Shown here: positions 7,094-14,136 of the stretch, in pieces
Layout: every line of letters starts with the position of its first letter
Numbering within the stretch: position 1 is the stretch's first letter
NCBI GenBank assembly: GCA_009379735.1
Contig: WHTB01000008.1
Span: 1-36,952, forward strand
DNA from: Propionibacteriales bacterium
Lineage (GTDB): Bacteria > Actinomycetota > Actinomycetes > Propionibacteriales > Nocardioidaceae
Reading direction: 5' to 3'
DNA: 36,952 nt
The notes under the pieces: generated by a model
The model's database searches: none
Told to the model about the DNA's origin: nothing
The model's input: only the letters and a program-made list of their open reading frames with translations
Position numbers and translations under genes: made by a program

Positions 7094-7495
7094 GTGACTG
7101 AGGTCCTGTTCATCTGCGTGCATAACGCCGGTCGCTCGCAGATGGCGGCCGCACTGCTCGACCACCACGCGAACGGCCGGGTCACCGTCCGGTCGGCGGG
7201 CAGCGAGCCGGCCGACCAGATCAACCCGGCCGTGGTGGTGGCGATGCAGGAGCTGGGCCTCGACCTGTCGCGGGAGTTCCCCAAGCCGCTGACCACCGAG
7301 TCGGTGCAGGCGGCCGATGTCGTCATCACCATGGGCTGCGGCGACGCCTGCCCGTTCTTCCCCGGCAAGCGCTACCTCGACTGGGAGCTCGAGGACCCGG
7401 CGGGCAAGGACGTCGAGACCGTGCGCCGCATCCGCGACGACATCGATGCCCGGGTCAGGGCCTTGATCGGCGAGCTGATGGCGCCGCCGGCCTGA
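7094..7495 (+). CDS. arsC: Arsenate reductase, low-molecular-weight phosphatase-like (ArsC)
   Basis: A 133-residue cytoplasmic enzyme that reduces As(V) to As(III). The P-loop is CVHNAGRSQ, with nucleophile Cys8, Arg14 and Ser15. Cys82 and Cys86 (MGCGDACPFFPG) are placed to form the disulfide relay used by thioredoxin-dependent ArsC, and D101-P102 give the general acid loop. Mycothiol-dependent actinobacterial ArsC forms usually need only the first Cys, so the three-Cys layout suggests a thioredoxin-coupled type. The GTG start at 7094 has GAGGAG upstream. It is the second gene of the arsO operon. No ArsB or Acr3 efflux pump is adjacent, so As(III) export must rely on another gene. Confidence 0.92.
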   Translation: MTEVLFICVHNAGRSQMAAALLDHHANGRVTVRSAGSEPADQINPAVVVAMQELGLDLSREFPKPLTTESVQAADVVITMGCGDACPFFPGKRYLDWELEDPAGKDVETVRRIRDDIDARVRALIGELMAPPA

Positions 7496-7502
7496 GCTCG
7501 GT

Positions 7503-8051
7503 CTACCGGCTGTCTCGACCCGTCGGCCGACGTACGGGCAGGTCGTACGTGCGGCGCACGCTCGAGCCCGGCACGCTGAGGTCGGCGCCGTACACGTGCA
7601 GCGAGATCGCGGTCGTGTCACCGGTGTTGTTGACGCGGTGGATGTCGCCGGGCGGGGCGAAGCCGCTGGCGCTGCCCACCGTGTTCGCCGCTCGCCCGAT
7701 CTCGGTCAGATGGTCGCCGTGGTCGCGATAGAGCGTCTCGTACTCCACCCCCTGCAGCACCACGAACGCACACCAGGCGATGTGGTCGTGGATTACCGTC
7801 TGCTGGCCGGGCCGCCACACCACCGCCACGATCGAGAAGGCGGTCTCGGTGTGGAGCATGTGCCCGACATAGCTGTGCTCGTCGCCCAGACGCTCCTGCG
7901 GGCTGAGCAGGTCGACAGTCGGCAGCTGTTCACGCAGCAGGGCGGCCACGGAGAACGCCGTGCGGTGCGGGCTGTCGGGTCGAGCGACCTGGTGCCGAAG
8001 CCTCGCGGTGAGCTCGGCGAGGCCTGGCCGGATGCGTGTCGTGGTCTCCAT
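7503..8051 (-). CDS. Cysteine dioxygenase-family (cupin) protein
   Basis: A 182-residue cupin. The iron ligands of cysteine dioxygenase are visible as H88-D-H90 (VIHDHIAW) and H138 (GDIHRVNN). Cys94 and Tyr154 lie near the positions of the Cys-Tyr cofactor pair of mammalian CDO, but whether a crosslink forms is unknown. The family oxidises cysteine or other thiols (for example 3-mercaptopropionate) to sulfinates using Fe(II) and O2. The stop is 8 bases from the end of the convergent arsC gene. It is divergent from a LysR regulator across a 75-base region, a layout typical of a LysR-controlled catabolic gene. The true thiol substrate is open. Confidence 0.85.
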   Translation of the reverse strand: METTTRIRPGLAELTARLRHQVARPDSPHRTAFSVAALLREQLPTVDLLSPQERLGDEHSYVGHMLHTETAFSIVAVVWRPGQQTVIHDHIAWCAFVVLQGVEYETLYRDHGDHLTEIGRAANTVGSASGFAPPGDIHRVNNTGDTTAISLHVYGADLSVPGSSVRRTYDLPVRRPTGRDSR

Positions 8052-8126
8052 GCTTTCGAGAGTGCCTCTCGGAACTCATCAGGTCTAATGTCAATCTGCT
8101 GTGATTCACATAGATAAGGTTGATAC
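8052..8126. promoter_or_regulatory. Divergent control region of cysteine dioxygenase and lysR, with TGTGA-T-TCACA palindrome
   Basis: This is the most AT-rich part of the neighbourhood. The 11-bp palindrome TGTGATTCACA lies at 8100-8110. A T-N11-A LysR-type site is likely to be here. A good leftward -35 (TTGACA, complement of 8089-8094) is present, but no matching -10 was found. Confidence 0.45.
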
Positions 8127-9032
8127 ATGCTCGACCTCGTACGTCTCCGGGTGATCGCCGCCGTGGCCAGGCATGGATCTGTGACCGCGGCAGCCAAGGC
8201 ACTGCACTACTCGCAGCCGTCGGTGAGCCATCACCTGGCCCGGCTCGAGGCGGAGACCGGCGCCCAGCTGCTGCAGCGTGTGGGCCGGGGCATCCGGCTC
8301 ACCGAGGCTGGCCGGCTGCTCGCCGACCGGGCCGACGAGATCATCGGTCGGGTCGACTCGGCGGCCGCCGAGCTGTCCGCCCACGTCGGCCTGAACGCCG
8401 GCAAGGTCCGGCTCGCCGGGTTCTCCTCGGCGATGAGCACGTTGGTCCCGGTCGCGGCCGCCGCGCTAGCCGAGGAGCACCCCGGCCTCGAGCTCGAGCT
8501 GACCGACACCCATCCGCCCGAGGCGCTGCAGCTGCTGCGAGCCGGGCGGGTCGACGTCGCCGTGATCTTCCGGTACGACGACACGGCGCCCGAGGAGGAC
8601 GGCATCCGGCTGGCGCACCTGGTCGACGACCCGACCTACCTGCTCGCCATCGACGAGACGACCACCCTGGCCGACAACCGTGACTCCACCTGGATCGCCG
8701 GCTGTGACCGCTGCCGCCGCCACCTCGTCGACATGTGCGGTCGGGAAGGGTTCGACCCGAGGATCGGGTACGTCTCCGACGACATGGTGGTCATGCAGGC
8801 ACTGGTCGCCGCCGGCCTGGGGGTGACGACCATCCCCGGTCTCGCCCTGCAGGCGCATCGCCTCGCCGAGATCAACGCGACCGAGCTGGCGGGCTCGACC
8901 CGGCACGTCTATGCGGCCACCTTCGGCGACCCGCCGGACCCGCCGGCCACCACGGCCGTCCTGGCCGCGCTGGCCGGCGCCGTCCGACCGAGCCGTGAGG
9001 TCACTTCCGGTGCACGCTCTGCAACGCGGTGA
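8127..9032 (+). CDS. LysR-family transcriptional regulator
   Basis: A 301-residue regulator. The N-terminal helix-turn-helix (residues 5-62) reads LRVIAAVARHGSVTAAAKAL followed by YSQPSVSHHLARLE, the classic LysR form. The rest is a periplasmic-binding-like effector domain (about residues 88-290). ATG 8127 has a weak AAGG upstream (8116-8119). It is divergent from the cysteine dioxygenase-family gene and probably controls it, so the effector may be a thiol or sulfur compound (inference). Its last 32 bases overlap the 3' end of the convergent SHOCT gene. Confidence 0.9.
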   Translation: MLDLVRLRVIAAVARHGSVTAAAKALHYSQPSVSHHLARLEAETGAQLLQRVGRGIRLTEAGRLLADRADEIIGRVDSAAAELSAHVGLNAGKVRLAGFSSAMSTLVPVAAAALAEEHPGLELELTDTHPPEALQLLRAGRVDVAVIFRYDDTAPEEDGIRLAHLVDDPTYLLAIDETTTLADNRDSTWIAGCDRCRRHLVDMCGREGFDPRIGYVSDDMVVMQALVAAGLGVTTIPGLALQAHRLAEINATELAGSTRHVYAATFGDPPDPPATTAVLAALAGAVRPSREVTSGARSATR

Positions 9033-9264
9033 GGCGGCTCTCGTACTCCTCCGCGTCGATCTCGCCGGACGCGAAGCGCTCGGCGAGGCGTCGCTCACCC
9101 GCACGCAGACCGGAGAGTCGGCCACGCCGACGGACGCTGAGGACGACCGCGGTGACGACACCGACGATGATGAGGAACCAGAGGATCGGGAATACCACCC
9201 ACCAGCCGCCGGAACCGTCCCAGCGGCCGTCGGCAGCGGCGATAACAATCTCTGAACTGAACAT
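9001..9264 (-). CDS. Small membrane protein with C-terminal SHOCT domain
   Basis: An 87-residue protein with one membrane helix (WWVVFPILWFLIIVGVVTAV, about residues 21-40), a basic RRRGR stretch after it, and a C-terminal SHOCT motif (LAERFASGEIDAEEYESRL, about residues 60-78). SHOCT domains are short oligomerisation modules at protein ends. The protein's role is unknown. AGGAGG lies 6 bases before ATG 9264. Its 3' end overlaps the 3' end of the convergent lysR gene by 32 bases. Confidence 0.85.
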   Translation of the reverse strand: MFSSEIVIAAADGRWDGSGGWWVVFPILWFLIIVGVVTAVVLSVRRRGRLSGLRAGERRLAERFASGEIDAEEYESRLTALQSVHRK

Positions 9265-9265
9265 G

Positions 9266-9296
9266 GGATGCCTCCTGGGTATCGGTTAAGGCATCC
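9266..9296. promoter_or_regulatory. Inverted repeat spanning the SHOCT ribosome-binding site
   Basis: Arms GGATGCC (9266-9272) and GGCATCC (9290-9296) flank 17 bases. On the leftward transcript the start-proximal arm includes the last bases of the AGGAGG ribosome site, so a hairpin could mask it, or the repeat may be a DNA operator. The rest of 9297-9539 shows no feature I can support. Confidence 0.35.
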
Positions 9297-9539
9297 AGCC
9301 TCGCCGGGCCGACCCCGCCGCGTCGTCAACGCCGGCACGTAACCTGCGCGCCTCCCCACGGCGTACGAAAGGGCGATCGGGTACGCGTGCCGACGTACGA
9401 CCCGGGTGGCTCAGCGAACCACTCGGAACCAGAGGTTCGTCGTTCCCGGCGCCTCGGTCAGGCGGAGGCGCTCGAGCCTGATGTTGGTCGCGCCCGGGCT
9501 CTCTTGGCGGGTCGGCCGTGCTGTCCCACACTTGCTGCC

Positions 9540-10175
9540 ATGGACCTCGTCGCGTCGTTGCCGGTGTTCTTGCTCAGCGTGGTGCTCATCTCGGCCTCAC
9601 CGGGGCCGGCGATCGCGCTGATCTTCCGGCGGGCGGCGTTGCGGGGTGTCCGCGCGACCGTGCCGACGGTGCTGGGTCTCGAGGCCGGGCTGTATGTCTG
9701 GGCGATCGCCGCCGGGGCCGGCCTGGCGGCACTCGTCGCGGCGTCCGAGGCGGCGTACCTCGTGCTTCGAGTCGTCGGTGCCGCAGTGCTGGTCTCCCTC
9801 GGCGCCCTCGCCTGGTTCGCTGCCTGGCGGGACCGCGGAGGCGGTGGCGAGGTAGTGGCCACGACCGGCCGGCGGTCCGGCTGGTTCGCCTTCGGTGAGG
9901 GCGCCGTGGTGCAGCTCGCGAACCCGAAGGCCGCGATCTTCATGTTCGCCTTCTACCCGCAGTTCATTCCGGCCGGCCGGCCGCTGCTGGCCACCACGGC
10001 GCTGCTTGCGCTGCTGCAGGTCGCCGTCGAGGTCGTCCTCTACGTGAGCCTGGCGGCTGCTGTCGGGCGGGCCGGCGCCTGGTTCCGTCGCCCGCAGATC
10101 AGGCGCCGGCTCGAGGCGGTCAGCGGCACCGTGCTGATCGGCCTCGGCGTACGCGTCGCCGCGTCGAGCCGCTGA
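9540..10175 (+). CDS. LysE-family amino-acid/metabolite exporter
   Basis: A 211-residue protein with about six membrane segments. The N-terminal motif SASPGPAIALIFRRA is the signature of LysE/RhtB exporters, which move amino acids or related molecules out of the cell. QLANPKAAIFMFAFYPQF (about residues 124-141) matches the second conserved block (NPKAxxF). ATG 9540 is chosen because the first helix starts directly after it; longer in-frame extensions upstream are polar and unlike the family. No obvious Shine-Dalgarno site is seen. Substrate unknown. A hairpin terminator at 10196-10225 follows. Confidence 0.88.
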   Translation: MDLVASLPVFLLSVVLISASPGPAIALIFRRAALRGVRATVPTVLGLEAGLYVWAIAAGAGLAALVAASEAAYLVLRVVGAAVLVSLGALAWFAAWRDRGGGGEVVATTGRRSGWFAFGEGAVVQLANPKAAIFMFAFYPQFIPAGRPLLATTALLALLQVAVEVVLYVSLAAAVGRAGAWFRRPQIRRRLEAVSGTVLIGLGVRVAASSR

Positions 10176-10195
10176 CCGCAGACACGTCGGCGCGC

Positions 10196-10225
10196 CGGGC
10201 CGAGGGACAACAGCCCCTCGGCCCG
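10196..10225. terminator. Hairpin terminator between lysE and the S8 protease gene
   Basis: Perfect 11-bp arms CGGGCCGAGGG (10196-10206) and CCCTCGGCCCG (10215-10225) with an 8-base loop, placed between two convergent stops. It can act in both directions. Confidence 0.75.
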
Positions 10226-10242
10226 ACGTGCCTTCTCGTTAG

Positions 10243-10257
10243 CCGAGTGTCACTCGG
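10243..10257 (-). terminator. Short hairpin over the protease stop codon
   Basis: CCGAGTG-T-CACTCGG: 7-bp arms with a single central base that cover the TGA of the S8 protease gene (10250-10252). It may add to termination with the larger hairpin at 10196-10225. Confidence 0.4.
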
Positions 10258-11464
10258 TCCCGGTGTGGAGCAGCAGGTTCGGCGAGCCCACACCCGGGTT
10301 GGTGATGACGTCGGGGGTCGCGCTGCCGACCAGAGCGTCGCCCACCTGGGCCGGTGCGGCGTCGGGGTTGGCCGACAAGTACAGCGCCGCGGCGCCGGCG
10401 ACGTGCGGGGCCGCCATCGACGTACCGCTGATCGTCTCGGTGGCGTCGGGGCTGCCGACCCAGTCCGAGGTGATGTCCACGCCCGGCGCCAGCAGGTCGA
10501 CGCACGAGCCGACGTTGGTGAAGGACGCGCCCTGGTCCTGGTCGTCGGTCGCGCCGACCGTCAGCGCCTCGGGGACGCGTGACGGCGACCCGCCGCAGGC
10601 GTCCGAGCTCTCGTTGCCCGCCGCCACGGAGTACGTCACACCGGCGGCGATCGAGCCCTGGACCGCGGCGTCGAGGGCTTCGCTGGCGCCGCCGCCGAGG
10701 CTCATGTTCGCGACGGCCGGTCCGGTGGCGTTCTCGGTCACCCACTCGACGCCGGCGATGACAGCGTCGGTCGTGCCGGAGCCTTCGCAGTCGAGCACGC
10801 GGACCGAGAACAGGTTCACGTCCTTCGCCAGGCCGTACGTCTCGCCGCCGACCGTGCCGGCGACGTGCGTGCCGTGGCCGTTGCAGTCCGTCCCGTCGCC
10901 GCCGACCGCGTCGAACCCGAGCTGTGCCCGGCCCTCAAAGTCCTGATGCCCCAGGTTGATCCCGGTGTCGATGATGTAGGCGTTGACGTTCGCCGCCGTG
11001 GTCGCGTAGGTGTACGTGCCGTCGAGTGGCAACGCTCGCTGGTCGACCCGGTCGAGTCCCCAGGTGGCGTCTTGCTGGGTGTCGTAGATCTGGAACTCCT
11101 GGTTCACCTCGACGAGCTCGACGTCGGGGTCGGCGGCGAGCCGCTCGGCGTCCGACTCGCTCATCGTGGCGGTGAAGCCGCTCAGCGCGGAGTTGTAGGT
11201 GCTGTCGACAGCGGCGTCGTACGACGAGGCCAGGTGGCCGGCCACGGACCGTACGCCCGCAGCAGATATCGCCTGGTCGTCGAGCACGACGACGTAGCTG
11301 CCCTCGACCGCGTTGGCGCGGTCAGCGCCGACGATCGTGCCCTTCTCCTGCTGGTCCCCGTCGGCCAGGGCGGGGGCAGCGGTGACGCCCGCCAGGACGG
11401 CGACGGTCGAGAGACCGACGAGCGCGCGGGGGAGCTTGCGCCGGGCCTTCTTGTGGAATGCCAT
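10250..11464 (-). CDS. Secreted subtilisin-like serine protease (S8 family) with I9 propeptide
   Basis: A 404-residue preproprotein. Residues 1-34 are a signal peptide with basic start (FHKKARRK), hydrophobic core and APALA cleavage site. An inhibitor I9 prodomain spans about 54-127 (YVVVLDD ... VEVNQEF). The protease domain starts near 135. The catalytic triad is D166 (IIDTGI), H197 (NGHGTHVAG) and S349 (GTSMAAPHVAG), with oxyanion N284 (AAGNES). The type resembles proteinase K/aqualysin, with Cys residues that could pair. It is likely exported and matured outside the cell by autoprocessing. GGAGGGAA lies about 6 bases before ATG 11464. No adjacent inhibitor gene is seen. Confidence 0.95.
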   Translation of the reverse strand: MAFHKKARRKLPRALVGLSTVAVLAGVTAAPALADGDQQEKGTIVGADRANAVEGSYVVVLDDQAISAAGVRSVAGHLASSYDAAVDSTYNSALSGFTATMSESDAERLAADPDVELVEVNQEFQIYDTQQDATWGLDRVDQRALPLDGTYTYATTAANVNAYIIDTGINLGHQDFEGRAQLGFDAVGGDGTDCNGHGTHVAGTVGGETYGLAKDVNLFSVRVLDCEGSGTTDAVIAGVEWVTENATGPAVANMSLGGGASEALDAAVQGSIAAGVTYSVAAGNESSDACGGSPSRVPEALTVGATDDQDQGASFTNVGSCVDLLAPGVDITSDWVGSPDATETISGTSMAAPHVAGAAALYLSANPDAAPAQVGDALVGSATPDVITNPGVGSPNLLLHTGTE

Positions 11465-11601
11465 GTGGTGTTTCCCTCCGAGTGTTGCCCGGGCGGGGGA
11501 CGCTCCGGGCGAACGGAACGCTTACGGAGTGCGATCCTTACGCAGCAGTAGCGTCGGTCGCCTATCCCAACTGGTCATAGGGCCCGGGTTATGCCGATCG
11601 A

Positions 11602-11635
11602 CACCGCCGGGTTATGCCGCCGGCGGCCGGCGGTG
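11602..11635 (-). terminator. Hairpin terminator after the second lysR gene
   Basis: Arms CACCGCCGG (11602-11610) and CCGGCGGTG (11627-11635) with a 16-base loop, directly after the lysR stop (11637-11639). The remainder of 11465-11601 is the upstream region of the protease gene, where I see no clear promoter. Confidence 0.55.
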
Positions 11636-11636
11636 C

Positions 11637-12605
11637 TCACGATGTGGGTACGGCGTCCGGATGCCGGCTGCTCCACAGGGTGTACGCCGGGCTCTCGCCG
11701 ACTGTCTCGAGGTACGCGTCGACGGTCAGCCGGTGCACCGTGTCGGCATGGCTCGCCAACGGTGAGCCGGCCCGCCAGGCCAGCACCAGCCGACGCGAGA
11801 TCGGCGTGGCCCGCAGCGGCTTGACCACCACGCCGTCGGCCTCGCCGGAGCTCGACGACGTCAGCGCGATCGCCCGGCCCGACGAGATCATCGACGCCGC
11901 GGCGGGGGAGTCGACGGTGACGTGCTGCAGCCGCGGCTCGAACCCGACCGCCCGGCAGGCCGCCGTGAAGTGCGTGTGCTGGCCGCTGTCGTCGGGCGGC
12001 TCGCCGACCCAGCTCTCCTGCGCCAGGTCGGCGAGGTCGACCATGTCCTGGTCGGCCAGCGCGTGGTCGGACGGGAGCGCGACGAACGCCGGGTCGACCT
12101 CGACGACGGTTTCGGCGAACACGCCGTCGGGCAGCGCGAGATCGTGGTCCGGCATGCAACGGACGATGGCGCAGTCGAGCCGGTCGGACTCCAGCAGCTG
12201 CACCAGCATCTGCATGGACCACTGGCACTGCAGCCGGATGTTGTCGGCCGGCACGATCGTCTCCAGCCGCGCCCCCAACGCCCACAGCGGCGATCCGGGG
12301 AAGCCACCGACGTGCGCGTGCGTGGGGTGCCCGTTGGACTTCTCGGTCGCGGGTGCCAGTCCCTGGATGTCGGCGACCTCACTGAGCACGATGCGGGCGC
12401 GGTTGAGGACGTCACCGCCGTAGGCCGTCGCCTCGACACCCTGCCGGGATCGCTCGAAGACCGGCGCGCCGAGACTTCGCTCGACCCGCCGCAGCTGCGC
12501 CGTCAGCGACGGCTGGGAAATATTCAGCCGGCTGGCGGCAGTGGAGATGCTGCCGGCGTCCGCGATCGTGACGAGCACTCTGAGGTGCCGCAGCTCAAGA
12601 TCCAT
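11637..12605 (-). CDS. LysR-family transcriptional regulator
   Basis: A 322-residue regulator starting at ATG 12605, which gives the usual LysR beginning (MDLELRHLRVLVTIADAGS) and has GGGGAGGG 4 bases upstream. An in-frame ATG at 12659 would add 18 atypical residues. The helix-turn-helix is SISTAASRLNISQPSLTAQLRRVE, and an effector-binding domain follows from about residue 90. No operon partner lies next to it. The protease gene downstream has the same direction but is separated by a hairpin. Its target is unknown. The region from 12606 to the tRNA at 12858 has no gene; a possible tRNA -10 (TATTCT, 12840-12845) is the only site seen. Confidence 0.9.
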   Translation of the reverse strand: MDLELRHLRVLVTIADAGSISTAASRLNISQPSLTAQLRRVERSLGAPVFERSRQGVEATAYGGDVLNRARIVLSEVADIQGLAPATEKSNGHPTHAHVGGFPGSPLWALGARLETIVPADNIRLQCQWSMQMLVQLLESDRLDCAIVRCMPDHDLALPDGVFAETVVEVDPAFVALPSDHALADQDMVDLADLAQESWVGEPPDDSGQHTHFTAACRAVGFEPRLQHVTVDSPAAASMISSGRAIALTSSSSGEADGVVVKPLRATPISRRLVLAWRAGSPLASHADTVHRLTVDAYLETVGESPAYTLWSSRHPDAVPTS

Positions 12606-12857
12606 CAAACCCTCCCCGAGTTTGTGAGGTCTCGTACCCATTCCTCGCAGCAGGGACACGGGGCGTCGTCCACTGGTTCACGTGGGTGGGCGCGCGAGTG
12701 TCGACCGTACCTTCTGCGGGGGTCGGTAACCGGTCCGGTCGGGCTCGTCTCGGGTCGCCGTCTAACCCCGTGGGCGGCCCCTCGCTCACGCCGGTCGAGA
12801 CCGCCCGCTACCGATTTCCGATCTAGGCTTACGCCCGTGTATTCTCGGTCGTCGCTT

Positions 12858-12930
12858 GCCCCTTTAGCTCAGTCGGCAGAGCGTCTCCATGGTAAGGAGA
12901 AGGTCTACGGTTCGATTCCGTAAAGGGGCT
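12858..12930 (+). tRNA. trnT: tRNA-Thr (anticodon GGT)
   Basis: 73 bases with a 7-bp acceptor stem GCCCCTT/AAGGGGC, discriminator T, D arm with AGCTCAGTCGGCAGAGC, anticodon stem TCTCC/GGAGA around loop ATGGTAA (anticodon GGT), and T arm GGTTCGATTCC. No CCA is encoded. A TATTCT -10-like hexamer ends 12 bases upstream. Confidence 0.96.
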
Positions 12931-12978
12931 CTGGAATCGGCGTCCTCGCCCACTCGGGGCGAGGGTCTCCGGCTCCGT

Positions 12979-13052
12979 GGCGGGGTAGCTCAGGCGGTCA
13001 GAGCACACGGCTCATAATCGTGGTGTCGCGGGTTCGAGTCCCGCCCCCGCTA
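12979..13052 (+). tRNA. trnM: tRNA-Met (anticodon CAT, elongator type)
   Basis: 74 bases: acceptor GGCGGGG/CCCCGCT with a G-T first pair, D arm GCTCAGGCGGTCAGAGC, anticodon stem CACGG/TCGTG around loop CTCATAA (anticodon CAT), and T arm GGGTTCGAGTCCC. The initiator features (three G-C pairs next to the anticodon loop) are absent, so it is an elongator tRNA-Met. It lies just before rpmG. Confidence 0.95.
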
Positions 13053-13123
13053 CCGGCACAACCACGTCGTCGCCCGGCGACGGCACAGGACGCAGGTAAC
13101 ACCCAGCGAAGGTAGGCACGACC

Positions 13124-13294
13124 GTGGCCAGCAAGAGCGCAGATGTCCGTCCGAAGATCACTTTGGCGTGCACGGAGTGCAAGGAGCGCAACTACATCAC
13201 CAAGAAGAACCGGCGCAACGACCCGGATCGCCTCGACCTGAAGAAGTTCTGCCCGCGCTGCCGTACGCACACCACGCACCGCGAGACCCGCTGA
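13124..13294 (+). CDS. rpmG: 50S ribosomal protein L33 (zinc form)
   Basis: A 56-residue protein from GTG 13124 ([20 protein letters not shown]). Two zinc-binding pairs, C16/C19 (ACTEC) and C43/C46 (FCPRC), mark the zinc-containing (C+) L33 form. Actinobacteria often carry a second, zinc-free copy used in zinc starvation; it would be elsewhere. AAGGTAGG lies 7 bases or more upstream. It sits between tRNA-Met and hadA as in mycobacteria (rpmG2-hadA-hadB), which supports the assignment of its neighbours. Confidence 0.96.
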   Translation: MASKSADVRPKITLACTECKERNYITKKNRRNDPDRLDLKKFCPRCRTHTTHRETR

Positions 13295-13324
13295 CCTCCC
13301 GGCCGACGCAGTAGCGTCCCGGTC

Positions 13325-13735
13325 ATGGCAGTCAGCCCCGAGCTGGCGGGACGCACCTTCCCGCCCACCGCTCCTTACGCCGTCAGTGCCGCGAAGATCC
13401 GCGAGTTCGCGCTGGCGATCGGCGTCGAGCCGGCCGAAGACGCGCCCCCGACCTTCCCGATCGTGGTCGCGTTCGCCGCGATGCAGCAGCTGATGCACGA
13501 CCCGGAGGTCGGCATCGAGCTGCACAACGTCGTCCACCGTGACCAGCGGTTCGTTCAGGTCCGCCCGATCCGGGCGGGCGACGCGCTGACCGCGACGTTG
13601 ACGGTCGAGACGCTGCGCCAGGCCGCCGGCACCGACCTGATCGGCACCCGTACCGAGGTCACCGACGCGTCCGGCGAGCTCGTCACGACGGCGTACGCGA
13701 CCCTGGCCCACCGCGCGACCGAGGTGTCGGTGTGA
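13325..13735 (+). CDS. hadA: HadA-like (3R)-hydroxyacyl dehydratase subunit (hot-dog fold)
   Basis: A 136-residue MaoC-type N-terminal hot-dog protein (LAGRTFPPTAPYAVSAAKIR; then APPTFPIVVAFAAMQQLM). It lacks the D..NPIH catalytic motif, as expected for HadA, the substrate-holding subunit of the HadAB heterodimer that dehydrates (3R)-hydroxyacyl-ACP in type II fatty-acid synthesis. The stop overlaps the GTG start of hadB by 4 bases (GTGA), so the two subunits are translated together. Gene order after rpmG matches the mycobacterial hadA-hadB locus. Outside mycolic-acid producers the real substrate length is unknown. Confidence 0.82.
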   Translation: MAVSPELAGRTFPPTAPYAVSAAKIREFALAIGVEPAEDAPPTFPIVVAFAAMQQLMHDPEVGIELHNVVHRDQRFVQVRPIRAGDALTATLTVETLRQAAGTDLIGTRTEVTDASGELVTTAYATLAHRATEVSV

Positions 13736-14136
13736 CCGGGCTGGGACCAGCCCGCTTCCGGGTGACCCGTGCCGACCTGGTGCGCTACGCCGGTGCGTCC
13801 GGCGACTTCAACCCGATCCACTGGAGCGACCGGGTGGCGACCTCCGTCGGCCTGCCCGGTGTGATCGCGCACGGCATGTTCACGATGGCGCTGGCCGGCC
13901 GTGCCGTGAGCGAGTGGGCGGGGGGCGCGGCCAACATCGTGGAGTACGGCGTGCGGTTCTCGCGCCCGGTCGTGGTGCCCGACGACGAGTCCGGGGTCGA
14001 GATCGAGGTGACCGGCGAGCTCGGCGAGACCTCCGACGACGGCACGGCGCCGATCACGGTCACCTGCGTCTGCGACGGTCAGCAGGTGCTCGGGATGGCC
14101 AAGGCCGTAGTCCGTCGCACCGATCCCGTGGCCTGA
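13732..14136 (+). CDS. hadB: HadB-like (3R)-hydroxyacyl dehydratase subunit (MaoC catalytic)
   Basis: A 134-residue MaoC dehydratase starting at GTG 13732. It carries the hydratase-2 motif YAGASGDFNPIHWSD, with catalytic D25 and H30, and VIAHGMFTMAL of the hot-dog helix. It pairs with the adjacent HadA-like subunit. Its stop TGA overlaps the ATG of murB by one base (TGATG), which extends the operon rpmG?-hadA-hadB-murB. Confidence 0.85.
   Translation: MTGLGPARFRVTRADLVRYAGASGDFNPIHWSDRVATSVGLPGVIAHGMFTMALAGRAVSEWAGGAANIVEYGVRFSRPVVVPDDESGVEIEVTGELGETSDDGTAPITVTCVCDGQQVLGMAKAVVRRTDPVA

Noticed and set aside
8089-8094. TTGACA -35 (complement) for the cysteine dioxygenase gene
   Set aside because: No -10 hexamer at the right distance, so I do not call a promoter.
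9411-9540. Minus-strand peptide ending LRLTEAPGTTNLWFRVVR before the lysE start
   Set aside because: The tail looks protein-like, but no start codon and no upstream homologous domain were found, and it runs into the lysE coding region. Chance is more likely than a gene remnant.
11584-11619. 13-bp direct repeat CCGGGTTATGCCG (two copies)
   Set aside because: Two short copies 23 bases apart in a GC-rich gap; could be chance and no function is suggested.
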